Origin: [Actinomadura] parvosata subsp. kistnae
GTDB taxonomy: Bacteria > Actinomycetota > Actinomycetes > Streptosporangiales > Streptosporangiaceae
Reading direction: 5' to 3'
NCBI RefSeq assembly: GCF_900323885.1
Contig: NZ_OOHJ01000030.1
Coordinates: 744,001-808,000, forward strand
Length of the DNA: 64,000 nt
Part shown: piece after piece, positions 7,607 through 15,936 of the stretch
Layout of the letters: the number at the start of each line of letters is the position of its first letter
Position numbering within the stretch: the stretch's first letter is position 1
Program-made: the position numbers and the translations under genes
The notes under the pieces: model-generated
What the model saw: only the letters and a program-made list of their open reading frames with translations
What the model was told of the DNA's origin: nothing
The model's database searches: none

Positions 7607-9443
7607 GCGCCACGACCTCGATCTCGTACACGCGGGCCACGTCGAGCGCGTTGCCGGACGGGTCGGAGATCGACAGGCGCACCTCGTCGGCCGTCACCGA
7701 GGCGGGGACGCGGACGGTGCCGGCGGTGTTCCCGGTGATCGCGGCGACCTGCTGCCACCCGGACGCGGTGTGCGCCTCGACGGTGAAGTCGCGCAGCACG
7801 TCCGTGCCGGGGACGGGCGCCTTGCCGTAGCCGGAGTGCACCCGGATCTCACCGATCGGGTACGCGCGGGCGAGCCGCACGGTGATCGACGGCGCGGTGT
7901 CGCCCTCGGCGGAGATCCACCGGCTGTCGTCCGAGCACAGCCCGTCCACGGCCTTGCCGCCCTCGGTCCCGGCGCGCAGCACCGACGACACGGTCACGGA
8001 GGCGTTCAGCGCGACGTTGAGACCGCCGGCGCCGGAGGCGAGCAGCCGGTCGGCGATCTCCGAGAACGGCCCGCCCGCTCCCGGCTCCCCGTCGCGCGGC
8101 ACGGTGGCCCGCCACAGGCCGCCGGTGAAGGGCGCGGTGACGTACAGCAGGTCGGTGCCGTTGACGGAGCGCTGGGCGCGCAGCCGCTGGAGGCCCTGGC
8201 GGACGTCGCCGAGCGGGCTGAACGCCCACGGCCCCGCGCCGGACCGCTCGGCGCGCACGACCTGGCTGCGGACGCCGCCGCAGCCGCCCGCCTCGGCGAC
8301 GAAGTAGATCCGGGTGACGGCACCGGCGCGGGTGACGCCGATCGTGGCCGAGTTGTCCACGGCCTGGTCGGCCCGCGCGAGGACGGTCTCCCGCTGCCAG
8401 GCGGCGCCGTCCCAGCTCGCGTAGCGCACGTCGAAGCCGGTGAACGTGCTGCCCGAACGCGCGGTCAGGTACCGGTAGGCGATGCCGGCCAGCCGGTCGC
8501 CGTACACGGCGAGCTTGGCCGTCTGGACGGCCCGGCTGGTCGAGGTGATCGTCTCGCCGTCCTCGTACGGCTGGTAGACGACGGTGTTCCCGGCGCCGGG
8601 GGCGAGCGGCACGGTCAGCGCGGCGCCGGTGACGTCGTGCCAGGAGCCGTCCGCGGGGTCGAAGACGGCGTACGAGCCGAGGTGCCGGTGCGTCGTCGCG
8701 GGCCACGGGCCCCACTCCCACAGCACGTGCACCCGCCCGGCGGCGTCCACTTGCAGGTCGTCGGGGTAGAAGGAGTAGTTGGTGCCGGAGGCGACGACGG
8801 CGACGCGGCTCCAGGTGTGGGTGGCGGTGTCGAAGCGGTACAGACGGCCGTCGCGGACGGCCGCCGCGTCCCGGTGCGCCCGGACCAGCACGTACGCGGA
8901 GCCGTCCTTGCCGCGCGCGGTGACCGGGTAGGTGAAGCCGAGCCCGGCGTCGGGCAGGGTGGCGGACGCCTCGGCCAGGGAGGTGACGTCGCCGGGCCGG
9001 GTGGCGCGGTAGTAGCGCCAGCCGTCGCCGTGCATGGAGACGAACGCGTGGATGACGCCCTCGCCGTCCAGGACGATCGACGGCTGGTTGTGGCCGACGT
9101 CGTCCACGTACGTGACGCAGGCGCCGGAGGCGTCGGGCAGGCAGCCGTCGCGCCAGGTGCCGTCGGCGGCGCGGGCGGCGATGTGCACCTCGTGGCGGCC
9201 GGCGGTGGCGGCGGGGGCGTTGTAGGCGAAGTAGTCGGTGCCGCCGAACGAGTCGAGCGGGCGCCACCAGCCGGACTGGTTGGAGGAGTCCACGGTGACG
9301 GGCACCTGCTCAAGGGAGGTCGAGCCGGCGGCGGGCACCTGCTCAAGGGAGGTCGAGCCGGCGGCGGGCAGGGGGGCGAGGCAGGCCGCGAGCAGCGCGG
9401 CGGCGGTGAGGATGACTGGGCGGAGCACCGTTCCTCGATTCAT
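7599..9443 (-). CDS. Secreted BNR-repeat polysaccharide-active enzyme with discoidin domain
   Basis: A 614-residue exported protein. The N-terminus (VILTAAALLAAC) holds a signal peptide with a possible lipobox. Residues about 55-450 form a beta-propeller of the BNR_4 type, with segments such as HNQPSIVLDGEGVIH and WRYYRATRPGD, as in PL24/PL25 ulvan lyases and GH145-like alpha-L-rhamnosidases. Residues about 475-614 are an F5/8 type C (CBM32-like) sugar-binding domain. Whether it is a lyase or a hydrolase cannot be told by eye. It sits between the binding protein and KDPG aldolase genes, so its product probably feeds that pathway. No clear ribosome-binding site precedes the ATG. Confidence 0.75.
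   Translation of the reverse strand: MNRGTVLRPVILTAAALLAACLAPLPAAGSTSLEQVPAAGSTSLEQVPVTVDSSNQSGWWRPLDSFGGTDYFAYNAPAATAGRHEVHIAARAADGTWRDGCLPDASGACVTYVDDVGHNQPSIVLDGEGVIHAFVSMHGDGWRYYRATRPGDVTSLAEASATLPDAGLGFTYPVTARGKDGSAYVLVRAHRDAAAVRDGRLYRFDTATHTWSRVAVVASGTNYSFYPDDLQVDAAGRVHVLWEWGPWPATTHRHLGSYAVFDPADGSWHDVTGAALTVPLAPGAGNTVVYQPYEDGETITSTSRAVQTAKLAVYGDRLAGIAYRYLTARSGSTFTGFDVRYASWDGAAWQRETVLARADQAVDNSATIGVTRAGAVTRIYFVAEAGGCGGVRSQVVRAERSGAGPWAFSPLGDVRQGLQRLRAQRSVNGTDLLYVTAPFTGGLWRATVPRDGEPGAGGPFSEIADRLLASGAGGLNVALNASVTVSSVLRAGTEGGKAVDGLCSDDSRWISAEGDTAPSITVRLARAYPIGEIRVHSGYGKAPVPGTDVLRDFTVEAHTASGWQQVAAITGNTAGTVRVPASVTADEVRLSISDPSGNALDVARVYEIEVVARG
9301..9366. repeat. 33-bp exact tandem duplication in the BNR gene
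   Basis: Two identical 33-bp copies encode the 11-residue unit STSLEQVPAAG just after the signal peptide of the BNR protein. The length keeps the frame. This is a recent slippage or duplication product. Confidence 0.9.
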
Positions 9444-9593
9444 GGGAGGTGGGGGTGGAAGGTGATCCGCGTCGAGGACGGGGCGGATGAGGAGCGCCGG
9501 GCGCGCGTTCGTGCGAGCATGACGGGGACCACCTGTGTCGTGAAGGGCATGCGGTGTCGTCGGAGGCCGCCCGGTGGGCAGGGGCCGCCGGCC

Positions 9594-9675
9594 GGGAGTT
9601 GCCGCTCCCGGTGGCGCCGGCGTGCGGGGAGTTGCCGCTCCCGGCGGCGCCGGCGTGCGGGGAGTTGCCGCTCCC
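9594..9675. repeat. Three 33-bp-spaced hairpins in the binding protein-BNR gap
   Basis: GGGAG-TTGCCG-CTCCC occurs at 9594, 9627 and 9660, exactly 33 bp apart, with GC-rich linkers. They lie in the 290-bp non-coding gap (9444-9733) downstream of the leftward binding-protein gene. They probably act as mRNA 3'-end stabilisers or partial terminators that keep binding-protein expression above that of the genes behind it (inference). I see no other feature in this gap. Confidence 0.75.
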
Positions 9676-9733
9676 CGCCGTGCCGGGGCGGGGTCGTCGA
9701 TCCCCGCCGTGCGCCCCCTGCCGGGCGGCCGTC

Positions 9734-11014
9734 CTACTTCTGCAGCGGTTTGGCCGTCTCGGCGGCCTTGGCCAGGGCGTCCTTGGCCGTCGACCGGCCG
9801 ACGAGCACGGCCTGCACCTGCTCGGCGATGGCGGTCTCGATCTGGGCATAGCCGGCGTAACGCCAGAACGGGTTCGGGGTCGCGGTCTTGGTGATCTTCT
9901 CGGTCCATTCGGTGGTGAACGTGTCGCCGGCCACCTTCGGGTCGGCCAGGCCCGCCGTCGTGGTGGGCGGCAGCTTCACCTTCTCGAAGAACGCCGCCAC
10001 CGTGGCCGTGTCGGAGGTCGCGTACGAGGCGAAGTCGGCGGCGGCGTCGGAGCCCTCGCCGTCGACGACCACGATGACGTGCCCCCACAGCAGCGCCTGC
10101 GGCGTGTCGCCGGCCTTGAGCACGGGCCTGGCGAGCGGCGCCATCTTCTCCGTCAGCGACTTGTCGGGCGACTGCGCGGCCACGACGCCCCGCGTGATGA
10201 CGGCGTCGTCGTAGAAGGCGGCCTTGCCCTGGGCGAACAGCGCGCGGGCGTCGAAGCGGTCGACGTCGGGGGCGATGAGCTCGGCGTCGTACAGCTTCTT
10301 GTACCACTCGACGGCGGCCACGGACGCGTCGTCGCCGACCGTGATCGTGTCGCCCTCCATCAGCGGGCTGCCGAACGTGCGCATCCACGGCAGGATGTCC
10401 TTGAGCTGCGCCGCCTTGGTCGCCGCCGCGTACGGCGTGATGCCGCCGCCGAGCCCCGCCACCTTGCGCAGGGCGTCCTCGAACTCCTCGATCGTCGCGG
10501 GCATCCCTTCGACGCCCGCCTTCTTCAGGAGCTCGGTGTTGGCGACCAGGCCGATGGAGCCGGTCGTCCACGGCAGGCCGAGCTGCCTGCCCTGGAAGCG
10601 GCCGCTGGACAGCGCGACGTCGGTGTAACCGCCCTTGGCGGCCTGCGGGCCGAGGTCCTTCAGCCGGCCCATCGCGGCCAGGGCGGCCAGCCAGGAGATG
10701 TCGAGCTGGACGGCTCCGGACAGCTGGCCGCCGCGCAGCTTCAGCGTGACCTGGTTGAGGTACTCGTTGTACGGGAACGACGCCGTGTCGATCGTGACGC
10801 CGGTCCTGGCCGCGTACGCGTCCACGGTCGCCTGCACGGCGGCCTTCTGCGCCTCCTCGTTCAGCGACCACGACGTGAAGCCGAACGTCTTCGCCGCGGC
10901 GTCGCCCTTGGGCGCGCCTCCGCCGGCGGCGTCGGGTGCGCAGGCGGCCAGGGCGGCGCCGAGCGCGGACAGGCCGGCCAGGCGGAAGGCGGCGCGGCGG
11001 TCGAGCGTTTCCAT
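9734..11014 (-). CDS. ABC sugar importer, extracellular binding lipoprotein
   Basis: A 426-residue family 1 solute-binding protein. The N-terminus has a twin-arginine-like DRRAAF followed by a lipobox (AALAAC, Cys25), so it is lipid-anchored outside. The mature protein has the usual two-lobe pattern: FTSWSLNEE near the start, LPWTTGSIGLVANTELL for the hinge region, and KAAFYDD and ALLWGHVIVV in the C-lobe. The ligand is probably an oligosaccharide from the same polysaccharide. It lies 27 bp behind the MalG-type permease in one operon; no ATPase gene is nearby. Confidence 0.9.
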   Translation of the reverse strand: METLDRRAAFRLAGLSALGAALAACAPDAAGGGAPKGDAAAKTFGFTSWSLNEEAQKAAVQATVDAYAARTGVTIDTASFPYNEYLNQVTLKLRGGQLSGAVQLDISWLAALAAMGRLKDLGPQAAKGGYTDVALSSGRFQGRQLGLPWTTGSIGLVANTELLKKAGVEGMPATIEEFEDALRKVAGLGGGITPYAAATKAAQLKDILPWMRTFGSPLMEGDTITVGDDASVAAVEWYKKLYDAELIAPDVDRFDARALFAQGKAAFYDDAVITRGVVAAQSPDKSLTEKMAPLARPVLKAGDTPQALLWGHVIVVVDGEGSDAAADFASYATSDTATVAAFFEKVKLPPTTTAGLADPKVAGDTFTTEWTEKITKTATPNPFWRYAGYAQIETAIAEQVQAVLVGRSTAKDALAKAAETAKPLQK

Positions 11015-11041
11015 GTTTCTCCTACGGGGTGGGGGTGGGGG

Positions 11042-11917
11042 TCAGCCCTTGACCGCGCCCGCCGTGAGCCCGCCGACCAGGTACCGCTGCAGGAACATGA
11101 ACGCGGCGATGACCGGGAGCGAGACGACGAAGGACGCGGCCATGAGGTCCGGCCAGGCGGTTTGGAACTCCCCGAGATAGGTGTGCACCAGGCCAGGGGG
11201 CAGCGTCTGCCGGTCCGGGTCGGTGAGGGTGAGCGCGAAGATGAAGTCGTTCCAGGCGCGGACGAACGCGAACAGCCCCGCCGCGACCAGGCCGGGCGCG
11301 GCCAGCGGCAGCGCGATCCGGTGCAGCGTCCGCCAGCGGGAGGCGCCGTCGATCGCGGCCGCCTCCATCAGCGTGGACGGCACCGTGTCGAAGATGCCCT
11401 TCAGCATCCACACGCACAGCGGCAGCGTGAACGTGGTGAACGACAGGATGAGCGCGGCGTAGCTGCCGAGCAGGCCCGTCGCGCTGAAGACGGCGTACAG
11501 GGTGACGAGCAGCAGCGCCTGCGGGAACAGCTGGGAGGCGAGCACGAGGTGCATGAGCGACTTGCGCCCGCGGTAGCGGAACTTGGAGAACGCGTACGCC
11601 ATGTACGCCGACACCACGACGCTGAGCAGGGCCGTCACGACGGACACGACGACGCTGTTGACGAGGTAGCCGAACAGCTGCTCGTTCTCGGCCAGTTTGG
11701 TGAAATGGTCGAAGGTGATCTCGGCCGGCACCAGCGAGGGCGGGAAGGTGAAGGCCCGCTCGTCCGGCGTGAACGCGGTGACGACCAGCCAGTAGATCGG
11801 GGCGAGCCCGAAGAACCCGATGACCGCGACGGCCGCCCAGACGGCGGCGCGCGAGCGCGGCCGCCTCCGCCTCGGGGCGCGGGCGAGCGGGACGGAACGT
11901 GACAGCGTGGCCGTCAT
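11042..11917 (-). CDS. Carbohydrate ABC permease, MalG type
   Basis: A 291-residue inner-membrane permease with six predicted membrane segments. The EAA loop that contacts the ATPase reads EAAAIDGASRWRTLHRIALP near residue 190. The start ATG overlaps the stop of the preceding permease as ATGA, with GGAAGGAG before it. It forms the second half of the channel with the 11914-12756 gene. A shared MsiK-type ATPase encoded elsewhere would be needed (known for actinobacteria). Confidence 0.92.
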   Translation of the reverse strand: MTATLSRSVPLARAPRRRRPRSRAAVWAAVAVIGFFGLAPIYWLVVTAFTPDERAFTFPPSLVPAEITFDHFTKLAENEQLFGYLVNSVVVSVVTALLSVVVSAYMAYAFSKFRYRGRKSLMHLVLASQLFPQALLLVTLYAVFSATGLLGSYAALILSFTTFTLPLCVWMLKGIFDTVPSTLMEAAAIDGASRWRTLHRIALPLAAPGLVAAGLFAFVRAWNDFIFALTLTDPDRQTLPPGLVHTYLGEFQTAWPDLMAASFVVSLPVIAAFMFLQRYLVGGLTAGAVKG

Positions 11918-12756
11918 GCGTTCTCCTTCCTCAGGTAGAAGGCCATGAGGACGAGCAGCAACAACATCCACAGGCCGCCGAGCGCGGTGGCGTGGCCCAG
12001 GTCGAAGCCCTTGAACGCGGTGTCGTAGACGGCCACGGCGAACGTCTTCGTCGCCCCGGCGGGGCCGCCACCGGTGAGCACGTAGATGGTGTCGAAGTGC
12101 TGGAAGTTCCAGATGAACTCCAGCAGGAACGCGATGCCGGCGATCGCGCGCATGTGCGGCACCGTCACCGACCGGAAGCGGCGGATCGCCCCCGCGCCGT
12201 CGACGGAGGCGGCCTCGTGCAGCTCCTTCGGCATCGTCTGCAGGCCCGCGAGCAGCATCACCATCATCCAGGGGAAGCTCGCCCACGTCTTCGTCACGAT
12301 CACCGCGACCATGGCGGTGGCGGGCGTCCCGAGCCAGCTCACGTGCGTGCCGAGCAGGCCGTTCAGCACGCCGTAGTTGGCGTTGAAGATCCACAGCCAC
12401 AGGAACGAGACGACCACGCCGGGGATCACCCACGGGAACAGGAACACGCCGCGCAGCCAGCCGGGCAGCCCCGTGTTGAGCGCCAGGGCGAGCGCGTACC
12501 CGATGACGAACGGCGCGATCGTCGCGCCCAGCGTGAACACCAGCGTGTTGCGCAGCACCGGCCAGAAGTCGCCGCCGAGCAGGTCGGCGAAGTTGGCCAG
12601 CCCGACGAACGCGCGTCCCGGACGGACCAGGCTCTGCTCGAAGAAGCCCGTGACCAGCGCCGACACCAGCGGGTAGGCGATGATCGCGCCGAACAGCGCC
12701 AGGCCCGGCACCATGAGCAGCCAGGCGAACTGGCCGTCGGTCAGCCGCCGGTTCAC
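11914..12756 (-). CDS. Carbohydrate ABC permease, MalF type
   Basis: A 280-residue permease with six membrane segments and the EAA motif EAASVDGAGAIRRFRSVTVP in the last third. The GTG start at 12756 overlaps the stop of the IclR gene as GTGA, an unusual direct coupling of regulator and transporter translation. It is the first transporter gene of the leftward operon. Confidence 0.9.
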   Translation of the reverse strand: MNRRLTDGQFAWLLMVPGLALFGAIIAYPLVSALVTGFFEQSLVRPGRAFVGLANFADLLGGDFWPVLRNTLVFTLGATIAPFVIGYALALALNTGLPGWLRGVFLFPWVIPGVVVSFLWLWIFNANYGVLNGLLGTHVSWLGTPATAMVAVIVTKTWASFPWMMVMLLAGLQTMPKELHEAASVDGAGAIRRFRSVTVPHMRAIAGIAFLLEFIWNFQHFDTIYVLTGGGPAGATKTFAVAVYDTAFKGFDLGHATALGGLWMLLLLVLMAFYLRKENA

Positions 12757-13580
12757 GCGGTACCCGCCCTGCCCGCCGCACTGCCCGCCGGTGGGGCGGC
12801 GTGGACCGGGCCGACGTAGCCGAGGCCGATGCTGATGGAGTCGGCGGTCTCGATGACCGTGCGGGCCAGCTCGGCCTCGCGCGCCTCCAGCGCGATCGCC
12901 GACAGCGGGCCCGAGATGGAGATCGCCGCCACCACCGCGCCCGACATGTCGCGGATGGGCGCCGCGACGCAGGCCCGGCCGAACGCCAGCTCCTCCACCT
13001 CGGTCGCGTACCCGCGCCCGGCCGCCGCGGCCAGCTCCTCGTCGAGCCGCTCGTGCGTGACGATCGTGCGCGAGGTGAACGCCTGCATCGACGCCTCCGG
13101 GACCAGCTCGCGCCGCTCCTGCGGGGTGAGCCCGAGCAGCAGGCACTTGCCGATGCCCGTCGCGTACAGCGGCTTGCGCTGGCCGGTCAGCACGAACGAG
13201 CGGGGCGCCAGCCTGCCCTCGAAGTTGAGCAGGTAGAACATCGACTCGCCGCGCCGCACCGCCACGTTGACGCCGAGGCCGAGCGCGGCGGCGAGATCCT
13301 GGGCGACCTGGCGGGCCTCGCGGTGCACCGGGTTCTGGTTGAGCGCGACGCCGCCCAGCGTGATCGGCGCCGTGCCCAGCCGGTAGAGGCCGCTGACCTC
13401 GTCCCGCTCGACGAACTCCAGCGTCTCCAGCGTGGCCAGCAGGCGCGACGCGGTCGAGACGCCGAGCCCGGTGGCCTTGGCGACGTCCGACACGCGCAGC
13501 TCCGGCCGGCCCGTCAGGAACGCCCGCAGGACCGAGATGGCCCGCTCGACGCTCTGGTTGTTGCTCTGATCGGAAGCCAC
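12753..13580 (-). CDS. IclR family transcriptional regulator
   Basis: A 275-residue IclR protein. The N-terminal winged helix reads SVERAISVLRAF, then SDVAKATGLGVSTASRLLATL. The C-terminal effector domain has the usual RKPLYATGIGKCLL and CVAAPIRDMSG segments. I chose the GTG at 13580 because GGAGACAG precedes it; an upstream TTG would lie in the operator. It is the first gene of the leftward operon and divergent from the dehydratase operon. It probably responds to a 2-keto-3-deoxy acid or uronate intermediate and controls both arms (inference). Confidence 0.92.
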   Translation of the reverse strand: MASDQSNNQSVERAISVLRAFLTGRPELRVSDVAKATGLGVSTASRLLATLETLEFVERDEVSGLYRLGTAPITLGGVALNQNPVHREARQVAQDLAAALGLGVNVAVRRGESMFYLLNFEGRLAPRSFVLTGQRKPLYATGIGKCLLLGLTPQERRELVPEASMQAFTSRTIVTHERLDEELAAAAGRGYATEVEELAFGRACVAAPIRDMSGAVVAAISISGPLSAIALEAREAELARTVIETADSISIGLGYVGPVHAAPPAGSAAGRAGTA

Positions 13581-13591
13581 CCTGTCTCCAT

Positions 13592-13606
13592 TGCAATTGG
13601 CTTGCA
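13592..13606. promoter_or_regulatory. Candidate IclR operator between divergent operons
   Basis: TGCAA-TTGGC-TTGCA is an inverted repeat of IclR-site size in the short gap between the IclR gene and the enolase-superfamily gene. One site could repress both directions. Confidence 0.55.
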
Positions 13607-13627
13607 CTATGTGGGATGGTCACGCAC

Positions 13628-14752
13628 ATGGCGCAAATCCGTCAAGTGCGATGTTTCCCGGTGAAGCTCCGGCACCGCGACGCCTACCTCGGCGCACCCG
13701 CGCAGGAGGAGGGCTACTTCGTCCGCCCGCCGTGGCGCAGCCTCTACTCGGCCCGCTTCGAGACGCTGCTCGTCTCGATCACCGCCGACGACGGCACCAC
13801 CGGGTGGGGCGAGGCGCTCGCGCCCGTCGCGCCCGAAGTGCCGGCCGCGATCGTCGAGAAGCTGCTCGCCCCCGTGCTCGTCGGCGAGGACCCCACCCGG
13901 ATCCGTCCGCTGTGGGACAAGCTCACCGGCCTCATGCGCGAGCGCGGCCACCTCACCGGCCACCAGGCCGACGCGCTCGCCGCCGTCGACATCGCGCTGT
14001 GGGACCTCACCGGCCGCCTCACCGGCCGCTCCGTCGCCTCCCTGCTCGGCGGCGCCTTCCGCGCGAGCATCCCCGTGTACGTCAGCGGCCTGCCCCGCCC
14101 CACCGACGCCGAACGCGCCGAGCTGGCCCGCGAATGGGCACTCAAAGGTGCCACCATGGTCAAGCTGCACCTCGGGCACGGCGTCGAGGAGGACCTGGCC
14201 ACGTACGACGCCGTCGCCGCCTCCGGGCTGCGCGTCGCCGTCGACGCGCACTGGGTCTACGACGTGCCGCAGGCCGTCCGCCTGGCCCGCGGGCTGGCCG
14301 AGCGCGGCGCGCTGTTCCTGGAGGCGCCGCTCGCCCCCGAGGACGTCGAAGGCCACCGCGAGCTCGTCCGCCGCGCCGACCTGCCCATCGCCGTCGGCGA
14401 GACCCTGCGCAACCGGTACGAGTTCGCCCACTGGCTCGGCCGCCGCGCCGTCGGCCTCGCCCAGCCCGACGTCGGGCGCACCGGCATCACCGAGCTGATG
14501 TCCATCGCCGAGCTGGCCGCCGCGCACCACGTCCGGGTCGCGCCCCACCACTCCACCGGGCTCGGGGTGGCGCTCGCCGCCGGCCTGCACGTCAGCGCCG
14601 CCCTCGGCAACCTCGCGTTCTTCGAGTACCAGCCCACCACCTGCGAGGCGGCCGGCGCCGTCCTCACCGCGCCGCTGCCCGGCGACGCCACCGGCTTCCC
14701 CGTGCCGTCCGGGCCCGGCCTCGGCGTGGACGTCGACCTCGGCGCCCTGTGA
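13628..14752 (+). CDS. Enolase-superfamily sugar acid dehydratase (mandelate racemase/muconate lactonizing type)
   Basis: A 374-residue protein of the mandelate racemase group; the ATG at 13616 would add four residues. Metal ligands are visible as VDAHW (Asp, with His two residues on), LEAPL and VGETLRN, and a C-terminal APHHSTG supplies the base. The strand-two motif is VKLHLG, that is KxH rather than the KxK of L-fuconate dehydratases. The DxH pattern recalls D-galactonate or D-mannonate dehydratases. It would form a 2-keto-3-deoxy acid, matching the kinase and aldolase of the locus. First gene of the rightward operon. Confidence 0.85.
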   Translation: MAQIRQVRCFPVKLRHRDAYLGAPAQEEGYFVRPPWRSLYSARFETLLVSITADDGTTGWGEALAPVAPEVPAAIVEKLLAPVLVGEDPTRIRPLWDKLTGLMRERGHLTGHQADALAAVDIALWDLTGRLTGRSVASLLGGAFRASIPVYVSGLPRPTDAERAELAREWALKGATMVKLHLGHGVEEDLATYDAVAASGLRVAVDAHWVYDVPQAVRLARGLAERGALFLEAPLAPEDVEGHRELVRRADLPIAVGETLRNRYEFAHWLGRRAVGLAQPDVGRTGITELMSIAELAAAHHVRVAPHHSTGLGVALAAGLHVSAALGNLAFFEYQPTTCEAAGAVLTAPLPGDATGFPVPSGPGLGVDVDLGAL

Positions 14753-14783
14753 CCCACCGATGCTGTTTGAGAGGGAGTAACCG

Positions 14784-15659
14784 TTGGTTCTGTCTGGACT
14801 GATCCCCATCCTCGCCACCCCCTTCACCGAAGACGGCGAGCTCGACCTGCCCGGCCTGCGCAGGCTCACCGAGTGGCAGCTCGACTCCGGAGCCGACGGA
14901 GTGGCCGTGTTCGGGATGGCCAGCGAAGGCTTCGCCCTGACCGCGGGCGACCGCGCGCGCGTGCTCGCCGAGGTACGCGCCGCCGCCGGCGCCGCACCCG
15001 TCGTCGCCGGCGTCGGCGCCACCAGCACCGCCACCGCGCTCGAACAGGCGCTCGCCGCCCGGGACGGCGGCGCCGACGCCCTCATGGTGCTGCCGCCGTA
15101 CCTGGTCAAACCGTCCGGGGCGCAGCTCGTCGACTTCTACGGCGCCGTGGCCGAGCGTGCCGGGATCGACGTGATGGTGCAGGACGCGCCCGGCGCCACC
15201 GGCGTCAGCATGCCCGAATCGCTCATCGTCGAGCTGAGCAAGCTCGACGGCGTCACCTCCGTCAAGGTCGAGGCGCCGCCGACCGCGCCCAAGGTCGGCG
15301 CCGTCGCCGCCGGCGTCCCCGACGGCTTCGCCGTCTTCGGCGGGCAGAACGCGCTGTTCTGCCTGGAGGAGTACGCGCTGGGCGCCATCGGCACGATGCC
15401 CGCCTGCGAGTTCACCGACCTGCTCGCCCCGGTGCTCGCCGACTGGGCCGCCGGCCGCACCGCCCAGGCCCGCGCGGGCCACGCCCGGCTCCTCCCCCTG
15501 ATCCGCTTCGGCATGCAGCCGGGGCTGGCCTGGGCGGTGCACAAGGAGGTGCTGGTCCGCCGCGGCCTCATCACCTCGGCCACGGTACGCTCCCCCGCCC
15601 GCCCCCTGGACCGCCACACCCGCATCCTCCTCGACGCGCTCATGGCGGAACTGTGGTGA
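14784..15659 (+). CDS. DapA/NAL-family aldolase or dehydratase
   Basis: A 291-residue class I lyase of the dihydrodipicolinate synthase/N-acetylneuraminate lyase family, with a TTG start behind GAGGGAG. The (beta/alpha)8 markers are ILATPFTEDGELD, MASEGFALT (the GTTGE-like motif, here GMASE), LMVLPPY and the Schiff-base lysine in TSVKVEAPP. The pyruvate-binding tyrosine position reads YGAVAERAG. It may cleave or dehydrate a 2-keto-3-deoxy sugar acid. True lysine-pathway DapA is unlikely in this setting. Confidence 0.82.
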   Translation: MVLSGLIPILATPFTEDGELDLPGLRRLTEWQLDSGADGVAVFGMASEGFALTAGDRARVLAEVRAAAGAAPVVAGVGATSTATALEQALAARDGGADALMVLPPYLVKPSGAQLVDFYGAVAERAGIDVMVQDAPGATGVSMPESLIVELSKLDGVTSVKVEAPPTAPKVGAVAAGVPDGFAVFGGQNALFCLEEYALGAIGTMPACEFTDLLAPVLADWAAGRTAQARAGHARLLPLIRFGMQPGLAWAVHKEVLVRRGLITSATVRSPARPLDRHTRILLDALMAELW

Positions 15660-15827
15660 CGGCCCCCGACGACCCGCCACGCCCGACCGGCGGGGCGGCG
15701 GTCGGTGGCGCGACGCGTGGTGCCCCGACCGGCGGTGGCGCCACGCGTGGTGACACGACGACCAGCGGCGCGGCGGGCGGCGGCACGGCGACGGGCGGCG
15801 GCACGACGGGCCGGGCGCCGGAGCCCC

Positions 15828-15935
15828 GAGCGGAGCGCCGAAAGCGCCAAGGCCGGGGAGCGGAGCGCCGAAAGCGCCAAGGCCGGGGAGTGGAACGCCG
15901 AAAGCGCCAAGGCCGGGGAGTGGAACGTCGGAAGC
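15828..15935. repeat. 30-bp tandem repeat in the DapA-SDR junction
   Basis: A 30-bp unit (core GCGCCGAAAGCGCCAAGGCC) is repeated 3.6 times with a few substitutions. It lies in a 277-bp stretch between the DapA-like gene and the SDR whose first half (15660-15820) is low-complexity GGTGGCGC-like DNA. The unit keeps every frame open (10 codons). It could be an expanded N-terminal extension of the SDR or non-coding. Confidence 0.85.
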
Positions 15936-15936
15936 G

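Noticed and set aside
7599..10871. One long reading frame joining the BNR gene with sequence upstream
   Set aside because: It runs through the 33-bp hairpin repeats and then lies antiparallel in frame to nothing known, in the wrong frame of the binding-protein gene. A signal peptide at 9443 marks the real start.
9554..11902. 782-codon rightward frame
   Set aside because: It is a high-GC antisense shadow of the binding-protein and permease genes, rich in Arg, Gly and Gln, with no domain pattern.
13628..14752. L-fuconate dehydratase for the fucose pathway
   Set aside because: The strand-two motif is KxH and the metal strand DxH, unlike the KxK pattern of fuconate dehydratases. The gene also belongs to the IclR operon.
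15828..15935. CRISPR array or IS end
   Set aside because: The units abut directly, there are no spacers, no inverted ends and no transposase.
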